Shown here: piece after piece, positions 35,900 to 45,800 of the stretch
Layout of the letters: the number at the start of each line of letters is the position of its first letter
Position numbering within the stretch: the first letter of the stretch is position 1
Source: Aminipila sp032051575
GTDB taxonomy: Bacteria; Bacillota; Clostridia; Peptostreptococcales; Anaerovoracaceae
Direction of reading: 5' to 3'
NCBI RefSeq assembly: GCF_032051575.1
Contig: NZ_DAMBYD010000006.1
Coordinates: 124,001 to 188,000 of the forward strand
Length of the DNA stretch: 64,000 bases
Notes under the pieces: generated by a model
Told to the model about the DNA's origin: nothing
The model's database searches: none
Seen by the model: only the letters and a program-made list of their open reading frames with translations
Translations under genes and position numbers: made by a program

Positions 35900-36759
35900 T
35901 TGCGCAAAGTATTGGTATGAAAAATCTAAGTCCATTTGCCTTTAATGCAGCAAGATTCTATGTTGGTTCAGTTGTACTTATACCAATCTTATTATTTTCT
36001 AATTCATTTAAGAGTTCATTTAAGAGCAATCCAAGCGATCAAGATATCCAAGGAAAACAGTTCTATTCAAATCACTTCTTATTAAAAAGTAGCTTTATTT
36101 GCGGTTTCATTCTTTTCATCACTGCAACTTTTCAACAAATCGGTATTATATATACTACTGTAGGAAAGGCAGGATTTATCACATCCTTATATATTGTAAT
36201 CGTACCCGTTCTTGGTCTATTTATGGGAAAACATATTTCTATGCGTATACGGATTTGCATATTATCCGCTATGATTGGCATGTACCTGCTCTGTATGACC
36301 GGTAAGTTTAACATAGCCTATGGAGACTTTTTGATTTTACTATGTGCATTAACTACAGCCATACATATCCTTTTAATAGACCATTTTTCGACGAAAATTA
36401 ATGAAATTAAGTTCTCGTGCCTCCAATTCTTCTTTTGTGCTACATTAAGTTTGTTAATTTCAATTGTTTTTGAAGAAACAAGTTTTAACGCTCTCATAGC
36501 CGCTATCCCTCCAATTCTATATTCGGGAATTTTATCTTGCGGTGTAGCCTATACCCTCCAAACTCTTGGACAAAAACATGTTCCACCTACTATGACTGCA
36601 CTTATACTCAGTTTAGAATCCGTATTTTCTGTTTTATCGGGATGGCTAATACTTCATCAAACTCTTTCCATTAAAGAACTAATCGGTTGTGCGATTATGT
36701 TTTACGCTATTGTTTTTTCCCAGCTTCCAAATCCAAAACATATCAATGCAGACACTTAG
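35887..36759 (+). pseudogene. EamA/DMT family transporter lacking its first membrane segment
   Basis: The frame opens after the yheO remnant and reads SLVAQSIGMKNLSPFAFNAA, which is mid-protein in EamA exporters; about 20-40 N-terminal residues are missing. The rest is intact: nine membrane segments, QQIGIIYTTVGKAGFITSLY and LGQKHVPPTMTALILSLESV. The ATG at 35917 gives 280 residues but has no ribosome binding site and would lack the first helix, so function is doubtful. Confidence 0.75.
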
Positions 36760-37050
36760 TATATTAAAAATTCTAATGATAATTTAAGGATATTAAGGCA
36801 TGATTTTAAAAACCATATACTGGCTTTAAGCAGTATGGCAAAAAAACAAGAAAATGAAAAGATTATAAGTTATTTAGATAGTATGCAAAATCAACTTTTA
36901 GTAAAAGGAAACTATGTTTGCACTCATAATATATCTTTTGATAGTATCTTAAACTTTAAATTGCATAAAGCCAATGAGTTAGGTGCTGATATAAAAATAG
37001 ATGCATATATGCCGAAGGCATTATATATTAAATACATTACTATACTATAA
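36760..37050 (+). pseudogene. GHKL histidine kinase fragment
   Basis: In the same frame as the EamA stop codon, the sequence reads NLRILRHDFKNHILALSSMA and continues to LHKANELGADIKIDAYMP. This is the phospho-acceptor helix and the following part of an AgrC-like GHKL kinase. The membrane region and the ATP-binding half are absent. It converges on the broken LytTR gene at 37070, its likely former partner, now in opposite orientation. Confidence 0.7.
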
Positions 37051-37069
37051 TACGAATATAGTTGGTTCA

Positions 37070-37777
37070 TTATAATCCTCTTTTCGTTAAACTTGTCCTA
37101 ACTTCACTCCTATATTGACGTGTAATATTTAACATCTGTCCATCAAACAGCCTTATATTGTCATATGTATATTCTGATATATAATTTTTATTTACCAAAT
37201 ATGATTTATGTATTCTGATAAAATTAGAACTTAACTTCATTTCAATTTCTGATAGCTTTCCATAAAATTCTTTACAATCCTCTATTGTAATAATCTTTAT
37301 TCTTCTTGCTTGGCTGGTAAAATAAATTATGTCTTTTACATGAAGTCGTTCTATTGTTTTATTGCAACTAAACTCAAATACTTCTTCATATTGCTCAATT
37401 AAGTGTCTGGCTTTATCTATATTAAATATAATTTTTTCTTTATTTACAGGTTTTATTAAAAAATTCAAAGGTCGTATATCAAATAGCTCCATTGCATAGC
37501 CTTCAACCCCAGAGATATAAATTATTTTTGTACATTCATTGTTATAAGTTTCTCTGATTTCTTTGCCTACTTCAACTCCATTCATAGGCAGCATTTCAAT
37601 ATCTAAAAATACTAAATCAAAATATTCTCCTCTACTTAACTGTTTTAATCAATCTTCCCCTGCATAATATACTTCAACATCTAACATAAGCCTACTATTT
37701 TGGCCATATTCTAATATTATTTCTTCCATTTCAGCGCACACTTTTTCCTCATCATCACAAATGGCTATTTTAAACAT
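37070..37777 (-). pseudogene. LytTR response regulator with one in-frame TGA
   Basis: A single frame from ATG 37777 (GGGGGA 5 nt upstream) to the stop at 37070 gives a complete AgrA/LytTR-type regulator of 235 codons: MFKIAICDDEEKVC, VFLDIEMLPMNG (phospho-Asp), NFLIKPVN, then the LytTR domain (IIYFTSQARRIKII, FIRIHKSYLVN). It is interrupted only by TGA at 37649-37651 (GED-stop-LKQL, where homologues often have Trp or another residue). Without readthrough, only a 174-codon piece from an internal ATG remains. Confidence 0.8.
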
Positions 37778-38232
37778 TTTAATCCCCCATATTATCTACT
37801 ATCAACACCCTTTATAAATTATATCATACAGAGAAAAAAGTTAAAACATCACTGTATGTAAGCTTGCCTTTATTTACTGATTGCACGGAAAATCCTTATT
37901 CCCGCCCATTTTAAAAGGGCAAAAACTATCACATTTCTGTCAGTTTTTTGCCCCCAAACTTTCTTCAAAACCATAATATATCGTGGTCAACTTTTGTTAT
38001 TTATTATGACAACCACATTTAATCATCTTTTTTGTCACCTCAAGGTTCTCAAATCTTTTGACTGGAGTCAAAACGACCAAACCCTTTAGTTGCAACGCTT
38101 ATGCACGTTCCAGCAAACAAACTACCTCCGTATGCCGTGAACTGGTAATAATGATGACATAAGGACCTGGTGGTTCCTTGGCGGGAAATAATTCTTACCT
38201 TAAAAAAGCTTTTCTAGTATAAAAAATACCAT
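37778..38232. other. Intergenic region holding repeat copy 8
   Basis: 455 bp between the broken LytTR gene and rhuM. The repeat fills 37890-38185; the rest is the upstream region of the LytTR gene, with no other structure that I can support. Confidence 0.5.
37890..38185 (-). repeat. rlmD-3'-end repeat, copy 8 (full length)
   Basis: Hairpin GGGCAAAAACTATC...CAGTTTTTTGCCC (37917-37953), CCATAATATATCGTGG, the rlmD-like tail (minus strand: KKMIKCGCHNK-stop), the CTCAAGGTTCTCAAATCTTTT middle and the core, which reads AKEPPGPYVIIITSSRHTE then VVCLLERA-stop. It lies about 50 nt 3' of the rhuM gene. Confidence 0.85.
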
Positions 38233-39276
38233 CTAATCTTTATAATTCCACTCATTTATTAGCCTATCAAAATCAGATTCAAACAGCCCATCTTGAACAA
38301 TGCGATATTTCTCAAATTCACTTTCTGCATGGGCTTTGGCAATTTCAGCTGTCACCTTTCCAGCATCTTGTAAGACTTCCCTATCCGTTGCTTCTATGAA
38401 CCGATTCAATCTAGTTTCCCAATCTTCCATTGTCATTGGAATATGTCTAATTGCCATATCCTCTGCAATATCCAAATATGCAGAAACTAACCTTTGAAGT
38501 TGTGACATTTCAAATTCTGTTAAATAATTTTTAGCAATAGAGACATCAAATTTTTGGATTTTTCCATTTGGTGCATCTTTCCAAGAAGTCAGACCCATAT
38601 GTGTTTTTTGAGCATCTGCTCGCGTATATATGATTTCTGATGCGGTTTGACCGTGAATTGCCCAATGTAACTTATTTTGTACGGTTGCGAAAAAACGCTT
38701 TGTAGCATTTGAGCTTACATCGTAATCAATAGCGGTCGCATAGATATCAGTAATTTTTTGATAGAATTTTCGTTCACTCAAACGTATTTCACGAACTCGC
38801 TGAAGCTGTTCTTCAAAATACTGTTCGGTTAAAATAGACCCACCATTCTTCAAACGTTCATCGTCCATTACAAATCCCTTTATGGTGTAATCTTTTACTA
38901 TTTGATTCGACCATTTGCGGAACTGTATCGCTCTCTCATTATTCACTTTAAATCCAACTGCAATAATCATTTGTAGATTATAATGCATTATATCTCTGTT
39001 TACATATCTACTTCCTTCGGTTCGAACTATCCGGAAATTCCGGATAGTTGAGCTTTCATCTAGCTCATTATCTAAATATACCTTTTTAACATGATCATTA
39101 ATTGTGCGGATATTTACTTTATATAATTCGGCCATCATCTTCTGAGTAACCCATATATTCTCATCTTCATAACGCATTTCAAAGCTTTGAGGATTATCCC
39201 CTGTTGCTGCAATATATGTTAGGTATTCTGCTGCACTCGAACGTATGGTGATTTCATCATTCTTTTTCTTCGCCAT
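38233..39276 (-). CDS. RhuM family protein
   Basis: 347 residues, the standard RhuM length. Family features: NIWVTQKMMAELYKVNIRTI near 51-70, MHYNLQMIIAVGFKVNNERA, FRKWSNQIVKDYTIKGFVMD and a helical C-terminus. First described in a Salmonella pathogenicity island, RhuM proteins are common on mobile elements and in defence regions; their activity is not established, though the N-terminus resembles a DNA-binding winged helix. GAAGGAG precedes the ATG. It stands alone between repeat copies 8 and 9. Confidence 0.9.
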   Translation of the reverse strand: MAKKKNDEITIRSSAAEYLTYIAATGDNPQSFEMRYEDENIWVTQKMMAELYKVNIRTINDHVKKVYLDNELDESSTIRNFRIVRTEGSRYVNRDIMHYNLQMIIAVGFKVNNERAIQFRKWSNQIVKDYTIKGFVMDDERLKNGGSILTEQYFEEQLQRVREIRLSERKFYQKITDIYATAIDYDVSSNATKRFFATVQNKLHWAIHGQTASEIIYTRADAQKTHMGLTSWKDAPNGKIQKFDVSIAKNYLTEFEMSQLQRLVSAYLDIAEDMAIRHIPMTMEDWETRLNRFIEATDREVLQDAGKVTAEIAKAHAESEFEKYRIVQDGLFESDFDRLINEWNYKD

Positions 39277-39484
39277 AAGTTTTCTCCTTCCTCTTTAATT
39301 AAATAATTATCCCTATTACCTGTATTAATTGTTCTTAGTCCAATTTTTTCATTCAATTGCTATTTTTTTCTTGCTCTTAGTATTTATATCTTAGCATAAA
39401 AAAGCATACAGAACAAGCGTTCTACATGCTTCGACCATTTTTTTATTTTATCAGCTCTAATTCAAATCAATTTAATTATTTTTT

Positions 39485-39523
39485 TCCAACAAACACACAC
39501 ACTCCGTATGCTTTAACTAAAGT
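39485..39523 (-). repeat. rlmD-3'-end repeat, copy 9 (core only)
   Basis: Minus strand: KHTECVCLLEKNN-stop, encoded by AAAGCATACGGAGTGTGTGTG followed by TTTGTTGGA (38 bp region). It combines the left part of the standard core with TGTGTG as in rlmD itself. It lies 13 nt after the XRE gene stop. No GGGGCAAAA hairpin accompanies it. Confidence 0.65.
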
Positions 39524-39535
39524 GAAAGTTTCCAT

Positions 39536-40132
39536 CTAATTTTTCACTATGAATGGTTCCAAAAACCAAGGTAAATATTTTTCACAAATTTCTTTTTTTA
39601 CAATCGCTTGTCCACCAAATATTAAAAATATTCCTACATCTTCTTCAGAATTTATAATCATTGGCTTTCCACGCACTTGTTTACAGAGCTCAATAGCTTT
39701 ATCAGGTATAACTGGTCTCAGTATTCTAATTTGCATTTCCCTAGTTTCATCAGTCCAACCTACCCATTGAGTTTGACCACCAATCTTATCCTCATTGGCT
39801 TCTATCCAATAATAAGTTGCATTAACATCAATTATATAATCATTTTTAGATTTTAAATAATTTTCATAAAAGATATTATATGTCCCCTCCCCAGAGACTT
39901 TATTCTTAATTTCTTCCTTTTGTTCTTGAATACAACTAATTCCTAATAAGTAATCTGATGATACCTCAAAAAAGACTGCTAATTTAGCTATTGTATATGT
40001 ATCTGGCCTGGATTTTCCTCTTTCATAGCGTTGTACAGATTTAACCGTAATCTCTAACTGATCCGCTAAATATTCCTGCGTCATTCCTAAAGCTATTCTT
40101 AATTCCTTTATCTTATCTCCTAATGATTTCAT
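39536..40132 (-). CDS. XRE family transcriptional regulator with C-terminal sensor-like domain
   Basis: 198 residues. The HTH spans about 5-62 (IKELRIALGMTQEYLADQLE, ITVKSVQRYERGKSRPDTYT). The C-terminal 120 residues (YYWIEANEDKIGGQTQWVGW ... QVRGKPMIINSEEDVGIFLI) are not a family I recognise. The dyad over the promoter suggests autoregulation. AAGGAG is 15 nt before the ATG, longer than usual, but no closer in-frame start exists. A single-gene unit between repeat copies 9 and 10. Confidence 0.85.
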   Translation of the reverse strand: MKSLGDKIKELRIALGMTQEYLADQLEITVKSVQRYERGKSRPDTYTIAKLAVFFEVSSDYLLGISCIQEQKEEIKNKVSGEGTYNIFYENYLKSKNDYIIDVNATYYWIEANEDKIGGQTQWVGWTDETREMQIRILRPVIPDKAIELCKQVRGKPMIINSEEDVGIFLIFGGQAIVKKEICEKYLPWFLEPFIVKN

Positions 40133-40153
40133 TACTAATATCGTTCACTCCTT

Positions 40154-40191
40154 TCTTGACACTAATTATACACTATGGTTAGCTGTCAAGA
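40154..40191 (-). promoter_or_regulatory. XRE promoter with flanking inverted repeat (autoregulatory operator candidate)
   Basis: TCTTGACA and TGTCAAGA, perfect eight-base arms (40154-40161 and 40184-40191), bracket a TATAAT -10 box (40165-40170, minus strand). A regulator bound to both arms would cover the promoter. The XRE start codon is 22 nt beyond the left arm. Confidence 0.6.
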
Positions 40192-40234
40192 AACGGACAA
40201 TGATGTCTCTTACTTGAAAATATATGTATTGCCA

Positions 40235-40535
40235 TATCATCTGTATTTCCGCCTATTATAAAGGGGCATAAATCGTCCTTTTTTCGTCCGATTTTTGCCC
40301 CAATTTCACTTCCAAGCCAACATATTGTGTTCATATTTCGTTATTTCTTATCAAAACCACATTTCGTCATCTTTTTTGTCATCTCAAGGTTCTCAAATCT
40401 TTTAGCTTGCGCAAAACGACCAAATCCCTCTATTTTTCAATGCTCTTGCCACGCTCCAACAAACAAACTACCTCCGTGTGCCTTGAGTAGACAATAATGA
40501 TGCCATAATGGCCCACTGCTTCCTTGGTGGCAAAG
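40235..40535 (-). repeat. rlmD-3'-end repeat, copy 10 (full length)
   Basis: Hairpin GGGGCATAAATCG...CCGATTTTTGCCCC (40263-40301), AACATATTGTG, the rlmD-like tail (minus strand TKKMTKCGFDKK-stop near 40350-40395, against MTKCGSDKK in RlmD), the middle block and the core reading EAVGHYGIIIVYSRHTE then VVCLLERGKSIEK-stop. It lies about 60 nt 3' of the DUF4489 gene. The remainder of the 40133-40597 gap is the XRE promoter region. Confidence 0.87.
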
Positions 40536-40597
40536 TATTTTTCTCGAAAACAGTTTAATCTCACTCTCTTATTTGATCTAGTCCAATCTCCTCCTTG

Positions 40598-42142
40598 TTA
40601 ATTGCAGGATTCCACCGCTAATATAGAAAGTACTGCTTTACTTATGCCAATATCATATATAAATATATGGTCAGATGCAGTTATACTGGTTAATTCAAGA
40701 ATATAGGTGCAGCAATCACCGCATACGTTTTCATTGTCGGAATATTCAAATTTTAAAGCATTGCTTTGATTAAGGGTCAGTAAATTTATAGAATTATAAA
40801 CAAAGGAGGTTAATAGCTGTAAAACATTACTGTTTTTGCAGGTTCTGTATAGGGTAAAATTATAAGTTGTCGTAGCTGTTGAACTTGAGTCATTGTGTAT
40901 AATTCCATTAAAATCTATAAGAAACTTTGGACATTTTAAATTACTTATATCAATTGTGGTGCTGACTATAGGAAGGTTTAAAGTTTGTGTTAGCTGTCTA
41001 TCAGCTGGTATATCAATAGGTCCAAAATAAAAAGAACCGACATTACTGCTAAATATACTATTCCCAATTAATTTATTACTTCTGTTTAAACAGCAATCAA
41101 AAGCTAATGCAGAGAAGGTGCCATTGTTAATAGAAAGAGTCATCGTTCCTGGCTGCCCTCCGTTAGTAATACTAGTTAGCTCAATAATATAGGTGCAGCA
41201 TTCAAAGCAGTTTTCATCACAAGGAGAATATTCAAAATTTAAAGTTTCACTGTTAGAAACTACGTTAGCGATAATATTTGTAAAGGCAAAGGTTGTGACC
41301 GGAGTACGGACTCTGCTGCCTTTGCAAAGCTTAAATAAAGTGAAGTAAAGTGTAGGTGTTACACCTATATTCATTGTAACTATATTCAATATTCCTGTAA
41401 ACTTTAAGCGCAGCTTAGGCTTCTTCATTAAGGTTGTATCCAAGTTAATAACAGCAATAGGTTGATTTAAGGTAATCAAATAGTTTGGAACTGTAAAAGT
41501 AAGATTGCTAGAATAATAAATATTAGAATTAACACATAGTAAGGCATTTCCAGAGTTTTTATTATGAATATCAGAAAAGTAATTGCTTTTTTGATATTCT
41601 ACGCCCAGTATAGAAATAAGTCCACTGTTAATATCAAAGTTTAAAATTGAGGCGTTAGTGGATTGAATACTAGTCAATTCAAGAATATAGGTGCAGCAAT
41701 CTTCGCATAATTCATCACAGTGAGAATACTCAAAATTTAAAGTGCGGCTATCTTGATTTGTAGCAAGTACATATAAAAAGTCAAAAGTAAAGATAGCCAG
41801 TGTATTTGAAACTTTATTGTTTTTACATATACTGGTTAAGGTGAATTTAAATTTAAACATATCAGTATTATTTGCTGTTATATTTAATATTCCATTAAAG
41901 TTAATTAGCCATTTTAAATTTTTGTTGCAAGATGTGTCAATTGTAGTACTTGCAATTGCTTGATTTATATCTATTGTTGACACACCGCCTGTAAAATCAA
42001 TTGTTCTTGGTCCCAAAGACCCATTACCAGTTGACAAAATAGAATTACCAGGTACTGGATGTTTTTTATCTATGCAATTAAAATCATTATTCTTGCAGTC
42101 TGATATTTTTTCATCGCAGTCATATCTGAACACATTTGTCAT
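40598..42142 (-). CDS. Protein with three tandem DUF4489 domains
   Basis: 514 residues. Three copies of about 150 residues each end in a cysteine-rich strand pair: CDELCEDCCTYILELTSI, CDENCFECCTYIIELTSI and NVCGDCCTYILELTSI. This matches DUF4489, known from spore-forming Clostridia; the beta-rich repeats with CC-T-Y look like structural or coat/exosporium proteins, but function is unproven. No signal peptide. AAAGGAGG precedes the ATG by 8 nt. A single-gene unit between repeat copies 10 and 11. Confidence 0.82.
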   Translation of the reverse strand: MTNVFRYDCDEKISDCKNNDFNCIDKKHPVPGNSILSTGNGSLGPRTIDFTGGVSTIDINQAIASTTIDTSCNKNLKWLINFNGILNITANNTDMFKFKFTLTSICKNNKVSNTLAIFTFDFLYVLATNQDSRTLNFEYSHCDELCEDCCTYILELTSIQSTNASILNFDINSGLISILGVEYQKSNYFSDIHNKNSGNALLCVNSNIYYSSNLTFTVPNYLITLNQPIAVINLDTTLMKKPKLRLKFTGILNIVTMNIGVTPTLYFTLFKLCKGSRVRTPVTTFAFTNIIANVVSNSETLNFEYSPCDENCFECCTYIIELTSITNGGQPGTMTLSINNGTFSALAFDCCLNRSNKLIGNSIFSSNVGSFYFGPIDIPADRQLTQTLNLPIVSTTIDISNLKCPKFLIDFNGIIHNDSSSTATTTYNFTLYRTCKNSNVLQLLTSFVYNSINLLTLNQSNALKFEYSDNENVCGDCCTYILELTSITASDHIFIYDIGISKAVLSILAVESCN

Positions 42143-42266
42143 GAGATTTCCTCCTTTAATAATGTAAATTACATTTTACTGTATAGTATTATGGTATGAG
42201 TAAAACGTGACTGTTTGTAATCGTCAAATGTAAGCATGCCTATACACGTATAAATAAATTATATAG

Positions 42267-42314
42267 AATAAGGGTATCGGATAGGCTATACCCAGCCTAT
42301 CCGATACCCTTATT
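42267..42314 (-). terminator. Strong hairpin with perfect 21-base arms, terminator of the NACHT unit
   Basis: AATAAGGGTATCGGATAGGC plus T pairs perfectly with its complement around a six-base loop; both ends are T/A-rich, so it may act in both directions. It replaces the GGGGCAAAA hairpin found in most other copies. Confidence 0.7.
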
Positions 42315-42360
42315 ATGTTACTTGAAAATTTAATATTGCCATAGGCCTTGCTTACTCGCA

Positions 42361-42475
42361 CTAAATTCCGATATAACTCTCTTTTTCGAGTTTCAGAATC
42401 ACACACTCCGTATGCCTTGAGTAGACAATAATGATGTCATAGGGAGCTGGTGGTTCCTTGGCGGAGTTCTTACGA
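42361..42475 (-). repeat. rlmD-3'-end repeat, copy 11 (core)
   Basis: Minus strand: AKEPPAPYDIIIVYSRHTE then CVILKLEKESYIGI-stop (stop at 42361). The HTEC codons read CATACGGAGTGT, against CACACTGAGTGT in rlmD. It lies 45 nt 3' of the NACHT gene. The middle block and the GGGGCAAAA hairpin are absent. Confidence 0.8.
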
Positions 42476-42519
42476 ATACGAAGTACATGAGTTTCCTGAT
42501 TCGTTATTTAATCATCAAT

Positions 42520-42834
42520 TTATGTCAATCTTTGAACTATACTAGCTAAATTTTCTATCAACTGTGGCATTCCATTTGCAATGCAGCTAGCACTTATTCC
42601 AACAATTAAATTATTTATTTGGGCCTTGACTCCACCAAAGCGGTTATTTTTTATATTGTCATTTAATACATTAATTCGTTCTTGTTCTTCATGTGGTAAA
42701 TCTAATTTTGCCAATTCTTTTAATAATAAATTTAATTCTTCTTTTAATCCATCGTTTACCACAACTGATGCTTGATCCCCAACAGCTAAATGTTGTATTG
42801 TTCCATTATTAGTGATATTGTAATTATTTCCCAT
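42520..42834 (-). other. Possible internal start giving a separate 104-residue C-terminal product of the NACHT gene
   Basis: Inside the NACHT frame AAAAGGAG (42843-42850, minus strand) lies 8 nt before an in-frame ATG at 42834, an ideal ribosome binding site. The product would be MGNNYNITNNGTIQHLAVGD and onward, ending SIVQRLT. Its G-N-N-Y-N-I-T opening is typical of small domains accompanying NTPase defence genes. It may be a fused former second gene or a true alternative product. Confidence 0.45.
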
Positions 42835-45800
42835 ATGAATAACTCCTTTTTCCAAAAACGATTTGACTTCTGCTATACTCCAGCTACTACTTAATTGACT
42901 ATGCAAGTCTGTTCTAATACTTTCAATATTCCCATAGCAAAATGTTGCTAATTTTTCTCTGCCAATACTTGCATTTGCTAACTTTTCCAATGCTATTTTT
43001 ACTTTAAGTGCATTACCATTTGATGCAATATTTTTTATAGCACCACATAAACTATTATATAATCCCCAAGAATCTAAATCTATAAAATCATTTTTTGTTA
43101 CCAATTCCGATAATTTCATAACTAATTCTAAAGATTCAAAATCCTTTACTTTACTAATTTCACCTGTAATAACGGGTATTGTCCCCTCTTCGTCTGGATA
43201 ATCTGGTATTCGATTATTCTCTATTGCCAAATTATAATATTTTTTCAAGCCAAATAAAGAATCAATAGAAATCAACTCTTGCAAATACATTTTACCGTCT
43301 TCAGATTTCGAGTTTTCCTCTTGCATTCTACATATAAGTAGTCCATTTTTTTCGGACTGACATTTATTTACTATAATTTTTAATTGAACTGTGTTTGAAG
43401 TGGGTAAAAGATTTTTATATACATAATTGCTGTCTTTTACAACCATTATATACTCTAATATCTCACCTTTAACATACTCTGTGTATTCATTATCTTTCCA
43501 TATATCTAAAGCCAAATCTATTCCATCATCTAATTTGTTTTCTTTACAAAAATTCAAATGTTGAAGAGCTACATCACCAATCAAAGTTTCGTTTCTCAAA
43601 TTAAAGATAATTTGATTTTTCATTTCTTCATGTCTGATGCGTCTGATTAAATATGAAGAAAATTGACGATAAGAATTTTTCGTTTCATTAAATAAAGTAG
43701 TAGGTATCATCAACATTTTCAAATAAACTTCTTCTTCATAATCAAGAGAATAAAACGTTGTAAAGAATAACAAATTTTTAATTAAATTACTACAACTAAA
43801 ACCATTTACTTTCAACTCTATCTCGGATTCAAAATTTGTTTCATAAATCTTTTTATAGCAATAATTTATAATGATCTCCTCTTGTTTTTTACTTACTTCG
43901 ATATCTTTAGATGAATTATACATTTTCTTTACAATGCGATTAATCGAAAAGTCTTCCCAATTAATTGCATAAATAAAATCTCTCAATTTATCAGAGTTAT
44001 TATTTTCCTTCAAATAACAGTCATAGTAAATATCAGATAGCTCTGGTTTATTTTTTATATTAGAATGCCAATTTTCTAATATACTACCATCCGGCATCAG
44101 TAATTTAATAAAATCATCTATTAATTTTAAATATTTCTCTTCATCAAATAAAGCATTAAAATATATTTGCTTCCCCCTTTTTCTAATAAGATCATAATCC
44201 ACTACCTCTCGCTTAGGAATTTTTATGCCTTCCTTTTCAAAAACTAGCTTAATAATTTCTTCAAATCTGTAATCAGAAGTATTTCTTCTTAGAGCATATT
44301 CAATAAATATTCTTTTAATTTCTAACTCGTCATTTTTATATATCTCTATAAAATCATCTATACACTGTTTATCCATAATATCTTCTATGCAAAAAATCCC
44401 TTCATCAAGATTTTTACACTCATTTAATACAAAAGCATAAGTATCAAAAACTGTACCTGTATTATTAAAAAATGTCTTTATTAGAGACACTAATCTTTGA
44501 TTAAATCTCATTGAACTCTTTATAAAAAGAACTTGTATATCATTTAATACCTTTACTTCACCTTCTTTATACAGAATTTCAGCATTAAAGATTATTGGGT
44601 CAAAATATTCTTCACCTTCCCACCAAAATGGAGAATTTTCATCCAAATTTATTAAATAATTTAGTACATATCTAACAGCTTCGATACTATTAATTGACGG
44701 GATATTTTTATCCAAATATATTTTTTCACTTAAATTTATTGTTTCTTTTTTGTTAGAATGCCAAATTTCAATACCTTTAATAAGAAATCCCACATATTTA
44801 TTCTGTAGATTATGCTCTTGTATAAATAAATACATGCCATATCGAATGTCACTTATACAATTTTCATAAAAAAGCTTTATAAGTTCATCTGCAATTTTTT
44901 CTGTATAAATCCTTGAATTGGATAGAATCATAATAAGGCATTGTTTTTCATAACTATCCATTTTTTCTGATTTACAATATTCAAATATAATTGATCTTAT
45001 ATCATTTTCATAGCAGTAGAAATCTGTAATAAATCTCAGAATTCTTAAGGCATTATTAAAGGAGATTATGTTTGTAAAATTTTCCACCTGATTCAATAGG
45101 TATTTTAGTAGATGTTTAGATTGTCCAAAATTAGCTAACTTTTGTGATGAATTAACATCCCAATTTATCGACATATTCTTTTCATTATAATTTTCTAAAA
45201 TTGCAATTATCAATTCACCTCTTTTATTATAATCAACTGTATTAATCTCAAATTGAACCACATAAGATGGATGTTCATCTATTAACCATTCAACAAGAGT
45301 ATTTTTTTGGTAAATTGATACTAAAAAAGATAAAACATTCATCCATAATGGATTAATTGTATCTAACATTTCTTTATAAGTGATAAGCTCTTTTATTTCA
45401 AATAATTCCATATTCGAAAGAAATTTAGCTACTAAATATTCTTTGAAGTTATTATGTTCAAACTTCCAATTTAGTCCATTATATTTTCTCCATATTCCAG
45501 TATATTGAAGTAAACATCTTTCATTATATTCAAATAATATTTGATATTCAGCTTCATCAAAATCCTGTTTATTTAAACAGTGCAAGCTAAATGCTACTTT
45601 TTGAAGTAACTCATTGATTTTTACTTTTCTTTGATAAAGAGCTTCCGTACTAATATATTTATTACTATCCTGACAGAATCTATTATCTATCATTTTATCT
45701 ATTAGATCGCTCTTTTTAGGCAAAATTTTATCTTTATTATATATTTCAATTAGCATTTTAAGATAAAATGGGTTTTTGATTAAATCTTCTAATGAACTTT

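Larger units (their letters stand above)
42143..42519. other. Intergenic region with a 21-bp-stem hairpin and repeat copy 11
   Basis: 377 bp between the DUF4489 and NACHT genes: promoter region of the DUF4489 gene (42143-42260), the strong hairpin (42267-42314) and the repeat core (42361-42475). A 60-codon frame at 42224-42406 is an artefact running through the hairpin and the core. Confidence 0.5.

Noticed and set aside
42224..42406. 60-codon minus-strand open frame (MCDSETRKREL...)
   Set aside because: Runs through the repeat core and the 21-bp-stem hairpin in a frame different from the conserved SRHTE frame.
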